Assembly: GCF_946478785.1 (NCBI RefSeq)
Contig: NZ_CAMLDD010000015.1
Location: forward strand, 54,487 to 118,486
DNA: 64,000 nt
Origin: an uncultured Flavobacterium sp.
GTDB lineage: Bacteria; Bacteroidota; Bacteroidia; Flavobacteriales; Flavobacteriaceae
Direction of reading: 5' to 3'
Below, in pieces: positions 1 to 8,487 of this stretch (its first letter is position 1; each line of letters begins with the position of its first letter). The translations under genes and the position numbers were made by a program. The notes beneath the pieces were generated by a model that was not told the DNA's origin, searched no databases, and saw only the letters and a list, made by a program, of their open reading frames with translations.

Positions 1-2
1 GA

Positions 3-1193
3 ACTTCAAACCCTGATTATTTGGTTGATTATCCTGGTTTCATAAATGCTTATGGTATTCCGTTTAATGTACCTGATATTAATAGCGATTTGTGGAAAGA
101 TAGCGATATAAATTTGCCAATAAGTAACCTAATGCAATCGGCTAAAGAATTTGCTGATAAAATCAAAAAAGCAATAGATCAATTGGAAGCGGTAAATAAA
201 AAATTGGTTTTAGTAATTTTTGTCCCTACAGAATGGAATATTATCAGTGATATAAATAGTGAAAATGAAAAATTTGATTTGCATGATTATATTAAAGCTT
301 ATGCGGCTCAGAAGCAGATAGCAACACAATTTATTCAGGAAAGCACTTTAAAAGATCCTCTAGTATGTCAAGTAAACTGGTGGTTATCACTTTCTTTTTA
401 TGTGAAAGCCCAAAGAACCCCTTGGGTATTGAACGGACTTGAATCTAATACTGCTTTTGTAGGTATTGGATATAGCGTAAACAAAAAGAAAGATAAAACG
501 AAGGTTGTACTAGGATGTAGTCACATATATAATTCTATGGGACAAGGGTTAAAATATCGGCTTTCAAGAGTTGAAGACTGTTATTTTGACAAGCAAAATA
601 ATCCTTATCTTTCTTATCAGGATGCTTATAAGTTTGGAACACTCGTTAGAGAATTATTTTTCAATACCATGGGAGAAGTACCCAAACGTGTAGTAGTTCA
701 TAAACGTACGCATTTTAAGCCTGATGAAATAAAGGGAATTGTTAACAGTTTGAAAAAATCAGGAATACAACAAATCGATCTTATTGAAGTTAATTTTGAA
801 GAAAACGCTCGTTTCCTATCACTTTATACAAAAGATGAGAATATTGTACCGGGAATGTTTCCTTTGTCTAGGGGATCTTGTTTCTTATTAGATTCAACAA
901 CAGCTTTGCTATGGACACATGGGATTGTTCCCTCTGTAAAATCTGACAATAGAAGTTATTACTTAGGAGGCAAAAATATACCGATACCATTGAAAATAAA
1001 AAAACATTATGGTTCTAGTAACATAGGAACGGTTGCTACAGAAATACTTGGATTAACAAAAATGAATTGGAACAGTTTTGATTTATATTCTAAATTGCCT
1101 ACTACAATCCAAACATCGAATGAAATAGCCCGAATAGGCTGGTTATTAAACAGATTTGAAGGTAAAACATACGATTACAGAAACTTCATGTAA
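3..1193 (+). CDS. Short prokaryotic Argonaute, MID-PIWI part (5' end outside window)
   Basis: The frame is open to the left edge, so the start lies upstream and the TTG at 21 is probably internal. Numbering from that TTG, residues 62-115 resemble a MID domain (FVPTEW, then HDYIKAYAAQKQIATQFI, the region that binds the guide 5' end). Residues 145-390 resemble PIWI: FVGIGYS, VVVHKRTHF, SCFLLDSTTALLWTHG and the C-terminal IARIGWLLNRF. The catalytic DEDX positions appear lost: Gly in GIGYS, His in VVVHKR, and Ser/Asn near the end. This is typical of short pAgos, which sense guide-target duplexes and activate a partner (TIR-APAZ, Sir2-APAZ or a nuclease). No partner lies downstream, so it should be upstream. 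The gene looks more AT-rich than the tra genes, which suggests cargo. Confident as a pAgo; the subtype is unknown. Confidence 0.82.
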   Translation, partial: TSNPDYLVDYPGFINAYGIPFNVPDINSDLWKDSDINLPISNLMQSAKEFADKIKKAIDQLEAVNKKLVLVIFVPTEWNIISDINSENEKFDLHDYIKAYAAQKQIATQFIQESTLKDPLVCQVNWWLSLSFYVKAQRTPWVLNGLESNTAFVGIGYSVNKKKDKTKVVLGCSHIYNSMGQGLKYRLSRVEDCYFDKQNNPYLSYQDAYKFGTLVRELFFNTMGEVPKRVVVHKRTHFKPDEIKGIVNSLKKSGIQQIDLIEVNFEENARFLSLYTKDENIVPGMFPLSRGSCFLLDSTTALLWTHGIVPSVKSDNRSYYLGGKNIPIPLKIKKHYGSSNIGTVATEILGLTKMNWNSFDLYSKLPTTIQTSNEIARIGWLLNRFEGKTYDYRNFM

Positions 1194-1212
1194 AAATACT
1201 ATCATTTAGGTC

Positions 1213-1244
1213 AAAAAGGCATCAGTTTAAACTGATGCCTTTTT
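1213..1244 (+). terminator. Perfect palindromic terminator after the Argonaute gene
   Basis: Positions 1213-1228 and 1229-1244 are exact reverse complements: a 16-bp stem starting AAAAAGGC and ending GCCTTTTT, with a T-rich tail. It starts 20 nt after the Argonaute stop codon. Because it is symmetrical it could terminate in both directions. Confidence 0.85.
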
Positions 1245-1376
1245 CTTTTAAAGCCAATGACAGCCAAATGATGCCTTTGACAGCCACTTTGTTAGAGTGC
1301 TTTGATTTCCGAAACACCTTTGTTCCGAAAGCCCGCAAGGTGTGGGCAAACTGTAACAAAATAATGTGTTTCAATT
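1245..1376 (+). promoter_or_regulatory. Leader region of the tra operon
   Basis: This non-coding stretch precedes traE. A small hairpin (GCCCGC 1331-1336 with GTGGGC 1342-1347, one G-U pair) lies about 30 nt before the traE start. TGATGCCTTT occurs at 1233-1242 and 1269-1278, and TGACAGCC at 1258-1265 and 1278-1285. These duplications may mark the junction where Argonaute cargo was placed beside traE. I found no clear TAnnTTTG promoter. Confidence 0.4.
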
Positions 1377-1682
1377 ATGGAAAAACAAAGAAAAAAAGTT
1401 TTGCTGACAGCCGTGGCTATGCTGTCAGCAATTGGCGTTTTCGCACAGGGAAACGGTTCGGCAGGTATCAACGAAGCTACCCAAATGGTAACTTCTTATT
1501 TCGATCCCGCAACCCAGCTTATTTACGCCATCGGTGCCGTCGTCGGGTTGATCGGAGGGGTTAAGGTGTATAATAAATTCAGTTCGGGCGATCCAGACAC
1601 AAGTAAAACGGCAGCTTCGTGGTTCGGAGCCTGTATCTTCCTAATCGTAGCGGCTACCATCCTGCGTTCATTCTTCCTTTAA
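1377..1682 (+). CDS. traE: Conjugative transposon protein TraE (DUF4134)
   Basis: This 101-aa protein is a small inner-membrane component of the Bacteroidetes type IV-like conjugation machine and occupies the position of a pilin or VirB2/VirB3-like subunit. It has a signal peptide (about residues 1-23, ending IGVFAQG) and two hydrophobic segments, around 47-65 (IYAIGAVVGLIGGVKVY) and at the C-terminal end (ACIFLIVAATILRSFF). The family is always small and lies directly upstream of traF and traG, as here. It is the first gene of the tra run in this window and the start follows the leader region. The VirB2-like role is inferred from family position. Confidence 0.88.
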   Translation: MEKQRKKVLLTAVAMLSAIGVFAQGNGSAGINEATQMVTSYFDPATQLIYAIGAVVGLIGGVKVYNKFSSGDPDTSKTAASWFGACIFLIVAATILRSFFL

Positions 1683-1693
1683 TCCTTTGCCTT

Positions 1694-2023
1694 ATGAATT
1701 ACAATATCAACAAAGGCATCGGAAGAACGGTGGAATTTAAGGGGCTGAAAGCTCAGTACCTGTTCATCTTTGCTGGTGGGCTACTCGGCACGCTTATTCT
1801 CGTGATGATACTGTATATGGCCGGCGTAAATTCTTACGTTTGCCTGTTCCTTGGTGCCGGTGGTGCTTCGCTCATTGTATGGCAGACCTTTTCACTGAAT
1901 GGCAAATACGGTGAGCACGGTTTGATGAAAATCGCTGCCAACAAAAGGCATCCCCGCTACATCATCTGCCGAAAGCCGGTACATCGCTATTTAAAATTCA
2001 CTTCTAAAACGAAAGCCGTATGA
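1694..2023 (+). CDS. traF: Conjugative transposon protein TraF (DUF4133)
   Basis: A 109-aa membrane protein that starts MNYNINKGIGRTVEFKGLKAQY, the usual opening of DUF4133 proteins. Two hydrophobic helices follow (about residues 26-45 and 50-68), then a basic tail. I chose the ATG at 1694; the frame is open further upstream but that would overlap traE. The gene lies 11 nt after traE and its stop overlaps the traG start (ATGA at 2020), so translation is probably coupled to the ATPase. The size and place immediately before the VirB4-like ATPase suggest a VirB3-like role, by analogy only. Confidence 0.86.
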   Translation: MNYNINKGIGRTVEFKGLKAQYLFIFAGGLLGTLILVMILYMAGVNSYVCLFLGAGGASLIVWQTFSLNGKYGEHGLMKIAANKRHPRYIICRKPVHRYLKFTSKTKAV

Positions 2024-4524
2024 GAAATGTAGCAAAGACTACCACATTGGAAAGTAAGTTTCCACTCCTGGCAGTAGAGAACAATTGCATTCTTTCCAAA
2101 GATGCAGATATTACCGCCTGTTTTGAAGTACGTTTACCTGAACTGTTTACGGTAGCTTCTGCGGAATACGAAGCCATTCATTCCGCCTGGCATAAGGCGA
2201 TTAAAACCCTGCCGGACTTCACGGTCATCCACAAACAGGATTGGTATATCAAGGAAAACTATGCTCCCGATTTGGCGGCGGATAACCAAAGTTTTTTGGC
2301 AAAGTCTTACCAACGCCATTTCAATGAGCGACCGTTCTTAAATCACTACTGTTACCTGTTTCTGACCAAAACAACAAAGGAAAGAATGCGTATGCAAAGC
2401 AACTTCAGTTCACTTTGCAAAGGTTCGCTGATACCAAAGGAAATCAGGGATAAGGAAGCTATACACCGCTTTATGGAAGCTGTGGCTCAGTTTGAACGTA
2501 TTGTAAATGACAGCGGTTTCATAACGCTACAACGTTTAACCGAAGATGAAATCATTGGTACGGACGAAAAGCAGGGTTTGCTGGAACAATACTTAACACT
2601 ATCAAGAGAAGCCGGGACACCGATGCAGGACATTGGTTTAGGTTCAGAAGAAGTACGTATCGGCAATAAAAGATTAAGTCTGCATACACTTTCAGATACG
2701 GATGATTTGCCCGGAACAGTATCGGCGGATACCCGTTTTGAAAAATTATCTACCGACCGTAGTGATTGCCGTTTGTCGTTTGCAGCACCTGTAGGATTGC
2801 TGCTAAGCTGTAATCATATTTACAATCAATATTTGTTTCTGGACAATAGCGAAGCCAACCTGCAAAAGTTTGAAAAGTCTGCACGAAATATGCACTCGCT
2901 GGCTCGGTACAGCCGTGCCAATCAGATCAATAAAGAATGGATTGAACGATACCTGAATGAAGCCCATTCGTTTGGACTTTCTTCTATTCGGGCACACTTC
3001 AACATCATAGCCTGGTCGGAAGATCCAGCGGAACTGAAACAGTTGAAGAACGATTGCGGTAGCGCCTTGGCACTGATGGAATGTAAGCCCCGACACAATA
3101 CTACGGATGTGGCCACTTTGTACTGGGCTGGAATGCCCGGTAATGCAGGAGATTTTCCAAGCGAAGAAAGTTTTTATACGTTCATTGAACCTGCACTTTG
3201 CTTCTTTACCGAAGAAACGAATTACCACAATTCACCCTCGCCGTTCGGTATCAAGATGGCAGACCGTTTAACAGGAAAGCCTATCCATTTGGATATTTCG
3301 GATTTGCCGATGAAGCGTGGGATTATCACAAATCGGAACAAATTTATACTTGGTCCGTCAGGAAGCGGGAAATCTTTTTTTACCAACCACATGGTTAGGC
3401 AGTACTACGAACAAGGTGCTCACGTACTACTCGTAGATACGGGTAATTCCTATCAGGGATTATGCGAACTCATCAAAGGAAAGACAAAAGGCGAAGACGG
3501 TGTGTACTTCACATATACCGAAGATAATCCGATTGCCTTCAACCCATTCTACACCGATGATGGCGTATTTGATATTGAAAAACGTGAAAGTATCAAGACT
3601 TTGATATTGACACTTTGGAAACGTGATGACGAACCGCCAACACGTTCTGAAGAAGTGGCTCTTTCCAATGCGGTTTCCGGTTACATCGAACGCATTAAAA
3701 ACGAGGGGATTTTTCCATCATTCAATGGATTTTATGAATACGTTCAGGGCGATTACCGCAAGGTATTAGAGAAAAAACAGGTAAGGGAAAAAGACTTTGA
3801 CATTGCCAATTTTCTCAACGTACTCGAACCTTACTACAAAGGTGGAGAATATGATTATCTGTTGAACTCCGACAAGCAGTTAGACTTGCTTTCCAAACGC
3901 TTTATTGTGTTTGAAATTGATGCGATCAAGGATCACAAAATTCTTTTTCCCATTGTCACCATCATTATTATGGAGGTCTTCATTAACAAGATGCGAAGGC
4001 TGAAAGGTATCCGTAAACTCATACTAATTGAAGAAGCCTGGAAAGCCATTGCGAAGGAAGGAATGGCGGAATATATAAAGTATCTCTTTAAAACAGTTCG
4101 GAAGTTTTTCGGGGAAGCCATCGTGGTAACACAGGAAGTGGACGACATCATCCAGTCGCCCATTGTAAAGGAAAGTATCATCAATAATTCTGACTGTAAA
4201 ATTCTCTTAGATCAACGCAAATATATGAACAAGTTTGATGATATACAGGCAATGCTCGGGCTTACCGATAAGGAAAAAGCACAGGTACTTTCCATCAATA
4301 TGAACAACGATGCAAGCCGACTGTACAAGGAGGTTTGGATTGGTTTGGGTGGTACACACTCGGCAGTCTATGCCACCGAAGTGAGTTTGGAGGAATATCT
4401 CGCGTACACCACGGAAGAAACTGAAAAAATGGAAGTGATGCAGCTCGCATCGGAACTCGACGGCAACGTCGAACTCGCCATTAAGCATATCGCCATGCAA
4501 AGGCGTGATCAATCAAATCAATAG
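2020..4524 (+). CDS. traG: TraG, VirB4-family conjugation ATPase
   Basis: This 834-aa protein is the cytoplasmic ATPase that powers assembly and transfer by the conjugation channel. Walker A is GPSGSGKS at residues 445-452, and the Walker B strand LILIEE at 667-672 is followed by AWKAI. The N-terminal half is the divergent VirB4/CagE region. VVTQEVDDI and a late ILLDQRKYM segment fit the RecA-like core of TraG from Bacteroides elements. Length matches the family and nothing is disrupted. It overlaps traF by 4 nt. Note that in Bacteroides naming TraG is the VirB4 ATPase, not the VirD4 coupling protein. Confidence 0.95.
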   Translation: MRNVAKTTTLESKFPLLAVENNCILSKDADITACFEVRLPELFTVASAEYEAIHSAWHKAIKTLPDFTVIHKQDWYIKENYAPDLAADNQSFLAKSYQRHFNERPFLNHYCYLFLTKTTKERMRMQSNFSSLCKGSLIPKEIRDKEAIHRFMEAVAQFERIVNDSGFITLQRLTEDEIIGTDEKQGLLEQYLTLSREAGTPMQDIGLGSEEVRIGNKRLSLHTLSDTDDLPGTVSADTRFEKLSTDRSDCRLSFAAPVGLLLSCNHIYNQYLFLDNSEANLQKFEKSARNMHSLARYSRANQINKEWIERYLNEAHSFGLSSIRAHFNIIAWSEDPAELKQLKNDCGSALALMECKPRHNTTDVATLYWAGMPGNAGDFPSEESFYTFIEPALCFFTEETNYHNSPSPFGIKMADRLTGKPIHLDISDLPMKRGIITNRNKFILGPSGSGKSFFTNHMVRQYYEQGAHVLLVDTGNSYQGLCELIKGKTKGEDGVYFTYTEDNPIAFNPFYTDDGVFDIEKRESIKTLILTLWKRDDEPPTRSEEVALSNAVSGYIERIKNEGIFPSFNGFYEYVQGDYRKVLEKKQVREKDFDIANFLNVLEPYYKGGEYDYLLNSDKQLDLLSKRFIVFEIDAIKDHKILFPIVTIIIMEVFINKMRRLKGIRKLILIEEAWKAIAKEGMAEYIKYLFKTVRKFFGEAIVVTQEVDDIIQSPIVKESIINNSDCKILLDQRKYMNKFDDIQAMLGLTDKEKAQVLSINMNNDASRLYKEVWIGLGGTHSAVYATEVSLEEYLAYTTEETEKMEVMQLASELDGNVELAIKHIAMQRRDQSNQ

Positions 4525-4551
4525 TTATTAATCATTTAAAAAATCAGAACA

Positions 4552-5184
4552 ATGAAAAAAGTAATATTACTGGTGTGTACGGCAATTATGCTTGCCGTAG
4601 CACCGTCCGCTAAAGCCCAATGGGTAGTAACCGATCCGGCTAACTTGGCTTCAGGCATTCTTAACTCTGCCAATGAAATTGTACAGACTTCCTCTACGGT
4701 AAGCAATGTAGTGAAAAATTTCAAAGAGGTTGAAAAAGTCTATAAACAGGGAAAGGAATACTATGACAAGCTGAAAGCGATCAACAATCTGGTAAAGGAT
4801 GCCCGTAAAGTACAGCAAACTGTACTCTTGGTAGGCGATGTTTCTGAAATGTATGTACAGAATTTCGGCAAGATGATGAACGATCCCAATTTTACTCCGC
4901 AGGAATTGGTCGCTATCGGCAACGGATATTCGGCATTGCTAAACGAAAGTACCGAACTGCTGAAAGAGTTAAAACAGATCGTAACCTCATCAAGTCTTTC
5001 ACTGAATGACAAGGAGCGTATGGATATTATTGACCGTGTGTACAAAGAAGTAAAAGAATACCACAGCCTTGTACGCTATTACACCAATAAGAACATATCG
5101 GTAAGCTACCTGAGAGCAAAGAAGAAAAACGATGCTAAAAGAGTGCTAGATCTGTACGGAACTTCTAACCAAAAATACTGGTAA
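4552..5184 (+). CDS. traI: Conjugative transposon protein TraI (DUF4141)
   Basis: A 210-aa exported protein with a clear signal peptide (residues 1-22, ending APSAKAQ). The mature part is helical and rich in Lys and Glu, with a long amphipathic region (VVKNFKEVEKVYKQGKEYYD) that suggests coiled coil. It matches TraI/DUF4141 of Bacteroidetes elements and occupies the place of VirB5-like proteins. It is 27 nt after traG and 3 nt before traJ. It is unrelated to the F-plasmid TraI relaxase. The periplasmic location follows from the signal peptide; a VirB5-like role is inferred. Confidence 0.86.
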   Translation: MKKVILLVCTAIMLAVAPSAKAQWVVTDPANLASGILNSANEIVQTSSTVSNVVKNFKEVEKVYKQGKEYYDKLKAINNLVKDARKVQQTVLLVGDVSEMYVQNFGKMMNDPNFTPQELVAIGNGYSALLNESTELLKELKQIVTSSSLSLNDKERMDIIDRVYKEVKEYHSLVRYYTNKNISVSYLRAKKKNDAKRVLDLYGTSNQKYW

Positions 5185-5187
5185 ATT

Positions 5188-6183
5188 ATGGAATGGGATA
5201 ATCTTCACGAACTTCTGCGTTCGCTTTACGATGATATGATGCCTCTTGCAGGCGATATGGCTGCGGTTGCGAAAGGTTTGGCAGGATTGGGAGCTTTGTT
5301 CTATGTAGCATTAAAGGTTTGGCAGGCTTTAAGCCGTGCCGAACCTATTGATGTGTTCCCCTTACTTCGCCCATTTGCATTAGGACTTTGCATTATGTTT
5401 TTCCCAACTATCGTGTTGGGAACCATTAATGCGGTATTAAGTCCTGTTGTAACCGGAACCCATCAAATACTCGAAGACCAGGTACTGGATCTGAACAAGC
5501 TACAACAGCAGAAAGACCAATTGGAATATGAAGCAATGGTTAGAAATCCCGAAACAGCCTATATGGTATCGGACGATGAGTTTGATAAAAAGCTGGAGGA
5601 ACTGGGCTGGTCGCCATCGGATATTGGAACAATGGCCGGAATGTATATGGACAGGCAAGCCTACAAGATAGAAAAAGCCATCAAAGATTGGTTTCGTAAC
5701 CTACTTGAAATACTATTCCAAGCTGCGGCTTTAGTCATTGATACTATCCGAACGTTCTTCCTGATTGTTTTAAGCATTCTCGGTCCAATTGCTTTTGCCA
5801 TCTCCGTGTGGGACGGTTTTCAGTCAACACTCACACAATGGATTACCAGATATGTCAGTGTATATCTCTGGCTACCTGTTTCGGATCTGTTCAGTTCTAT
5901 GTTGGCAAGAATACAATCTCTCATATTGGAAAGGGATATTGCTATGCTAGCAGACCCAACTTATATACCCGATACCAGCAATACGGTATACATCATTTTT
6001 ATGATTATCGGCATTATCGGATACTTCACTATACCAACAGTAACAGGTTGGGTAATCCAAGCCGGAGGTGCTGGAAACTTTACCCGAAACGTAAACCAAG
6101 CGGCTATGAAAACTGGAAATATAGCAGGTGCTGGAGCAGGTTCGGCAGCAGGGAATATCGGTGGTAAACTAATGGGAAAATAA
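5188..6183 (+). CDS. traJ: TraJ, polytopic inner-membrane channel protein (VirB6/TrbL-like)
   Basis: A 331-aa protein with several hydrophobic segments: residues 22-42, 58-82, a cluster at 172-205 (AAALVIDTIRTFFLIVLSILGPIAFAISVWDGF) and one near 270-292 (YIIFMIIGIIGYFTIPTVTGW). The Gly/Ala-rich tail (GAGAGSAAGNIGGKLMGK) is usual for VirB6/TrbL-like conjugation proteins. The family would form part of the inner-membrane translocation channel. It starts 3 nt after traI and is intact. Confidence 0.9.
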   Translation: MEWDNLHELLRSLYDDMMPLAGDMAAVAKGLAGLGALFYVALKVWQALSRAEPIDVFPLLRPFALGLCIMFFPTIVLGTINAVLSPVVTGTHQILEDQVLDLNKLQQQKDQLEYEAMVRNPETAYMVSDDEFDKKLEELGWSPSDIGTMAGMYMDRQAYKIEKAIKDWFRNLLEILFQAAALVIDTIRTFFLIVLSILGPIAFAISVWDGFQSTLTQWITRYVSVYLWLPVSDLFSSMLARIQSLILERDIAMLADPTYIPDTSNTVYIIFMIIGIIGYFTIPTVTGWVIQAGGAGNFTRNVNQAAMKTGNIAGAGAGSAAGNIGGKLMGK

Positions 6184-6203
6184 AATAATTAAATCAGTTA
6201 AAA

Positions 6204-6827
6204 ATGGAATTTAAAACTTTAAGAAATATAGAAAACAGTTTTAGGCAGATACGTTTGTATGCCATAGTATTTGCAGTTCTCTGTATTGGTGTTGTAGGAT
6301 ATGCCGTATGGAAATCGTACAGTTTTGCTAATGAGCAACGCCAAAAAATCTACGTGCTGGATAACGGCAAATCCTTAATGCTTGCCTTGTCGCAAGATGC
6401 CAATATTAACCGACCTGTTGAAGCTCGGGAACACGTAAGGCGTTTTCATGAGCTGTTCTTTACGCTGGCTCCCGATAAGAATGCTATCGAGAGCAATATG
6501 AGCAGGGCTTTCAATCTTGCCGATAAATCAGCCTTTGATTACTACAAAGACCTTTCGGAAAAAGGTTATTACAGCCGTATCATTTCTGGTAATGTACAGC
6601 AACGTATAGAGGTAGATAGTGTGGTGTGCAGCTTTGACAATTATCCCTATGCGGTGCGTACCTACGCAAAGCAGTTCATCATCAGGTCAAGTAATGTAAC
6701 ACGTCGTAACCTGGTTACTTCCTGCTATCTAGTAAACTCCGTTCGTTCCGACAACAATCCCCAAGGGTTCAACATCGAAAAATTTGCGGTGATAGAGAAC
6801 AAGGATATAGAGGTCATCGAACGCTAA
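6204..6827 (+). CDS. traK: Conjugative transposon protein TraK (VirB8-like)
   Basis: A 207-aa protein that starts MEFKTLRNIENSFRQIRLY, typical for TraK, with a single membrane span at about residues 17-36 (YAIVFAVLCIGVVGYAVW) and a periplasmic domain. This topology matches VirB8-type assembly proteins. The conserved late segment RSDNNPQGFNIEKFAVIENKDI supports the call. It lies 20 nt after traJ and 10 nt before traL. Confidence 0.88.
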   Translation: MEFKTLRNIENSFRQIRLYAIVFAVLCIGVVGYAVWKSYSFANEQRQKIYVLDNGKSLMLALSQDANINRPVEAREHVRRFHELFFTLAPDKNAIESNMSRAFNLADKSAFDYYKDLSEKGYYSRIISGNVQQRIEVDSVVCSFDNYPYAVRTYAKQFIIRSSNVTRRNLVTSCYLVNSVRSDNNPQGFNIEKFAVIENKDIEVIER

Positions 6828-6837
6828 AACAGGATAT

Positions 6838-7125
6838 ATGAAAAAATTCAGGGAAAATATGGACAGGTTTTTTGATAAGCTAGACGACCGTTGGAGGGCT
6901 TTACCATTGAGGAAGCAGCACCTATACACGTTGTACTTCTTTATTGGTTATCTGCTGCTGACCGTGGGAGTTGTTGCCAAAGTATGGTATGACACAAGCA
7001 AGTCAAAAAATGATATGCAGATAGAGCATATTGAAAACCCTGTCCTTAAAAAGAACGAAAGTCCTGCAAGGTTGCAAGACACATTATCAACAATTTTAAA
7101 AAATCAGATTTATGAAAGAAAATGA
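6838..7125 (+). CDS. traL: Conjugative transposon protein TraL (DUF3989)
   Basis: A 95-aa single-span membrane protein with a basic N-terminus (RFFDKLDDRWRALPLRKQ), a hydrophobic helix at about residues 34-52 (YFFIGYLLLTVGVVAKVWY) and a short polar tail. The RWRALPxxKQ sequence before the helix is the family hallmark. Its end overlaps the traM start by 14 nt, which suggests coupled translation and a joint role with TraM. Its exact function in the apparatus is not established. Confidence 0.83.
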   Translation: MKKFRENMDRFFDKLDDRWRALPLRKQHLYTLYFFIGYLLLTVGVVAKVWYDTSKSKNDMQIEHIENPVLKKNESPARLQDTLSTILKNQIYERK

Positions 7126-8464
7126 GAACAAAAAGTCGGTTGTTCGGGTGACGGAGGGGAATCCGAAAGAAACCGCTGATGTACTGCAAAACGGTACGGA
7201 GAATAAAATGGAAAAACTCAAGAAGCCTTTGATTTTTGGTTTGATGGGTATTGTTTTCTTGGGATGCATGTATTTAATTTTCAAACCGTCGGAAGACAAA
7301 AAGGAAATCGAAAACATCGGGCTGAACGATGCCGTTCCACAAGCTACCGGAGCAGGAATGCCTAGCGATAAAGGCAAGGCGTATGAACTTGAAATGCTGG
7401 AACGCAAAGAACAAGAGAAACGTAATGCTTTGGCAACGCTTTCAGATTATTGGAACACCGATGAAAAGAAAGAACCTGCCAGTGAATTTACCGAAGAAGA
7501 TGAAAGCCCTGGTTACGGAGGTGGTAATAGAAGCTCCGGACGTTATGGAGGTAATTCGGGATTTAATAGTTACCGCAATATGCAAAGTACATTAGGTAAT
7601 TTTTACCAAGATGACAATTCGGAAACAATGGAACTTCGCAAGCAATTGGACGAGTTGAAAGAACAACTAGCCGATAGAGATCTGCCAAAGCCTACAACCG
7701 TAGATGACCAGATTGCATTGATGGAAAAATCCTATCAGATGGCGGCAAAATATCTGCCGACCAGTACGAATACCAGCACCGCAGAACAACCTGTACCTGC
7801 AACAAATAGTACCACTTCAGTGGCTTCGGGTGCGAATAAAAAAGAGCATTTTGTATCATTTACTGCGGCAAGGAAAAATACCGTATCTGCTTTATATCGG
7901 GAGCCCACAGATAGTGAGTTTTTGGAAAATTGGAGCGAAACCCGAAACAGAGGATTTTATACCGCAGGTACTACTGAACAAGTAGTACACCCCAAAAACA
8001 GTATCAAAGCCTGTGTACACGACGCACAGACAGTGGTTGGCGAAACAGGTGTTCGGTTACGATTATTAGAACCTGCAAAAACAACAAGCCGTACTATACC
8101 GCAGGGAACGATTGTAACGGCTAATGCCAAGTTTCAGGGTGGACGTTTACAGCTTAAAATTACCTCGGTTGAATTGGAGGGCAATATCATTCCGGTTGAT
8201 ATAACCATCTATGATCTGGACGGACAGCAAGGACTGTATGTTCCTTATTCTCCTGAAATGAATGCTCTTACCGAAATGGCGGGTAATATGAGCCAACAAT
8301 CAGGAACAAGCCTGATGCTTACCCAGAATGCAGGACAACAGGTGGCTGCCGATTTAAGCCGTGGCGTGGTGCAGGGAATTTCGGGCTATTTCGCCAAGAA
8401 AGTACGTACTCCAAAAGTTTCGCTAAAAGCAGGACATCAGGTCTTTCTTGTATCAAAACAATAA
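7112..8464 (+). CDS. traM: TraM, VirB10-like scaffold protein
   Basis: This 450-aa protein has a cytoplasmic N-terminus, one membrane helix at about residues 33-51 (PLIFGLMGIVFLGCMYLIF), a long low-complexity periplasmic linker including Gly/Ser/Tyr-rich sequence (about 130-160), and a conserved C-terminal domain (from about 240). That domain contains GTIVTANAKFQGGRLQLKI and NIIPVDITIYDLDGQQGLYV, diagnostic of Bacteroidetes TraM. The layout resembles VirB10, which spans the envelope. It overlaps traL at the start and traN by one base at the end if the upstream traN ATG is used. Confidence 0.92.
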   Translation: MKENENKKSVVRVTEGNPKETADVLQNGTENKMEKLKKPLIFGLMGIVFLGCMYLIFKPSEDKKEIENIGLNDAVPQATGAGMPSDKGKAYELEMLERKEQEKRNALATLSDYWNTDEKKEPASEFTEEDESPGYGGGNRSSGRYGGNSGFNSYRNMQSTLGNFYQDDNSETMELRKQLDELKEQLADRDLPKPTTVDDQIALMEKSYQMAAKYLPTSTNTSTAEQPVPATNSTTSVASGANKKEHFVSFTAARKNTVSALYREPTDSEFLENWSETRNRGFYTAGTTEQVVHPKNSIKACVHDAQTVVGETGVRLRLLEPAKTTSRTIPQGTIVTANAKFQGGRLQLKITSVELEGNIIPVDITIYDLDGQQGLYVPYSPEMNALTEMAGNMSQQSGTSLMLTQNAGQQVAADLSRGVVQGISGYFAKKVRTPKVSLKAGHQVFLVSKQ

Positions 8465-8487
8465 TGTTAAACTCAAATATTAAAAAA

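Noticed and set aside
1235..1564. A 109-aa plus-strand frame overlapping traE
   Set aside because: It is Arg/Cys-rich frame-shifted sequence over the start of traE, which has clear family features.
2803..3228. Open reading frames opposite traG on the minus strand
   Set aside because: They are antisense shadows of a complete, well-conserved traG coding sequence and show no signal peptide, motif or start signal.
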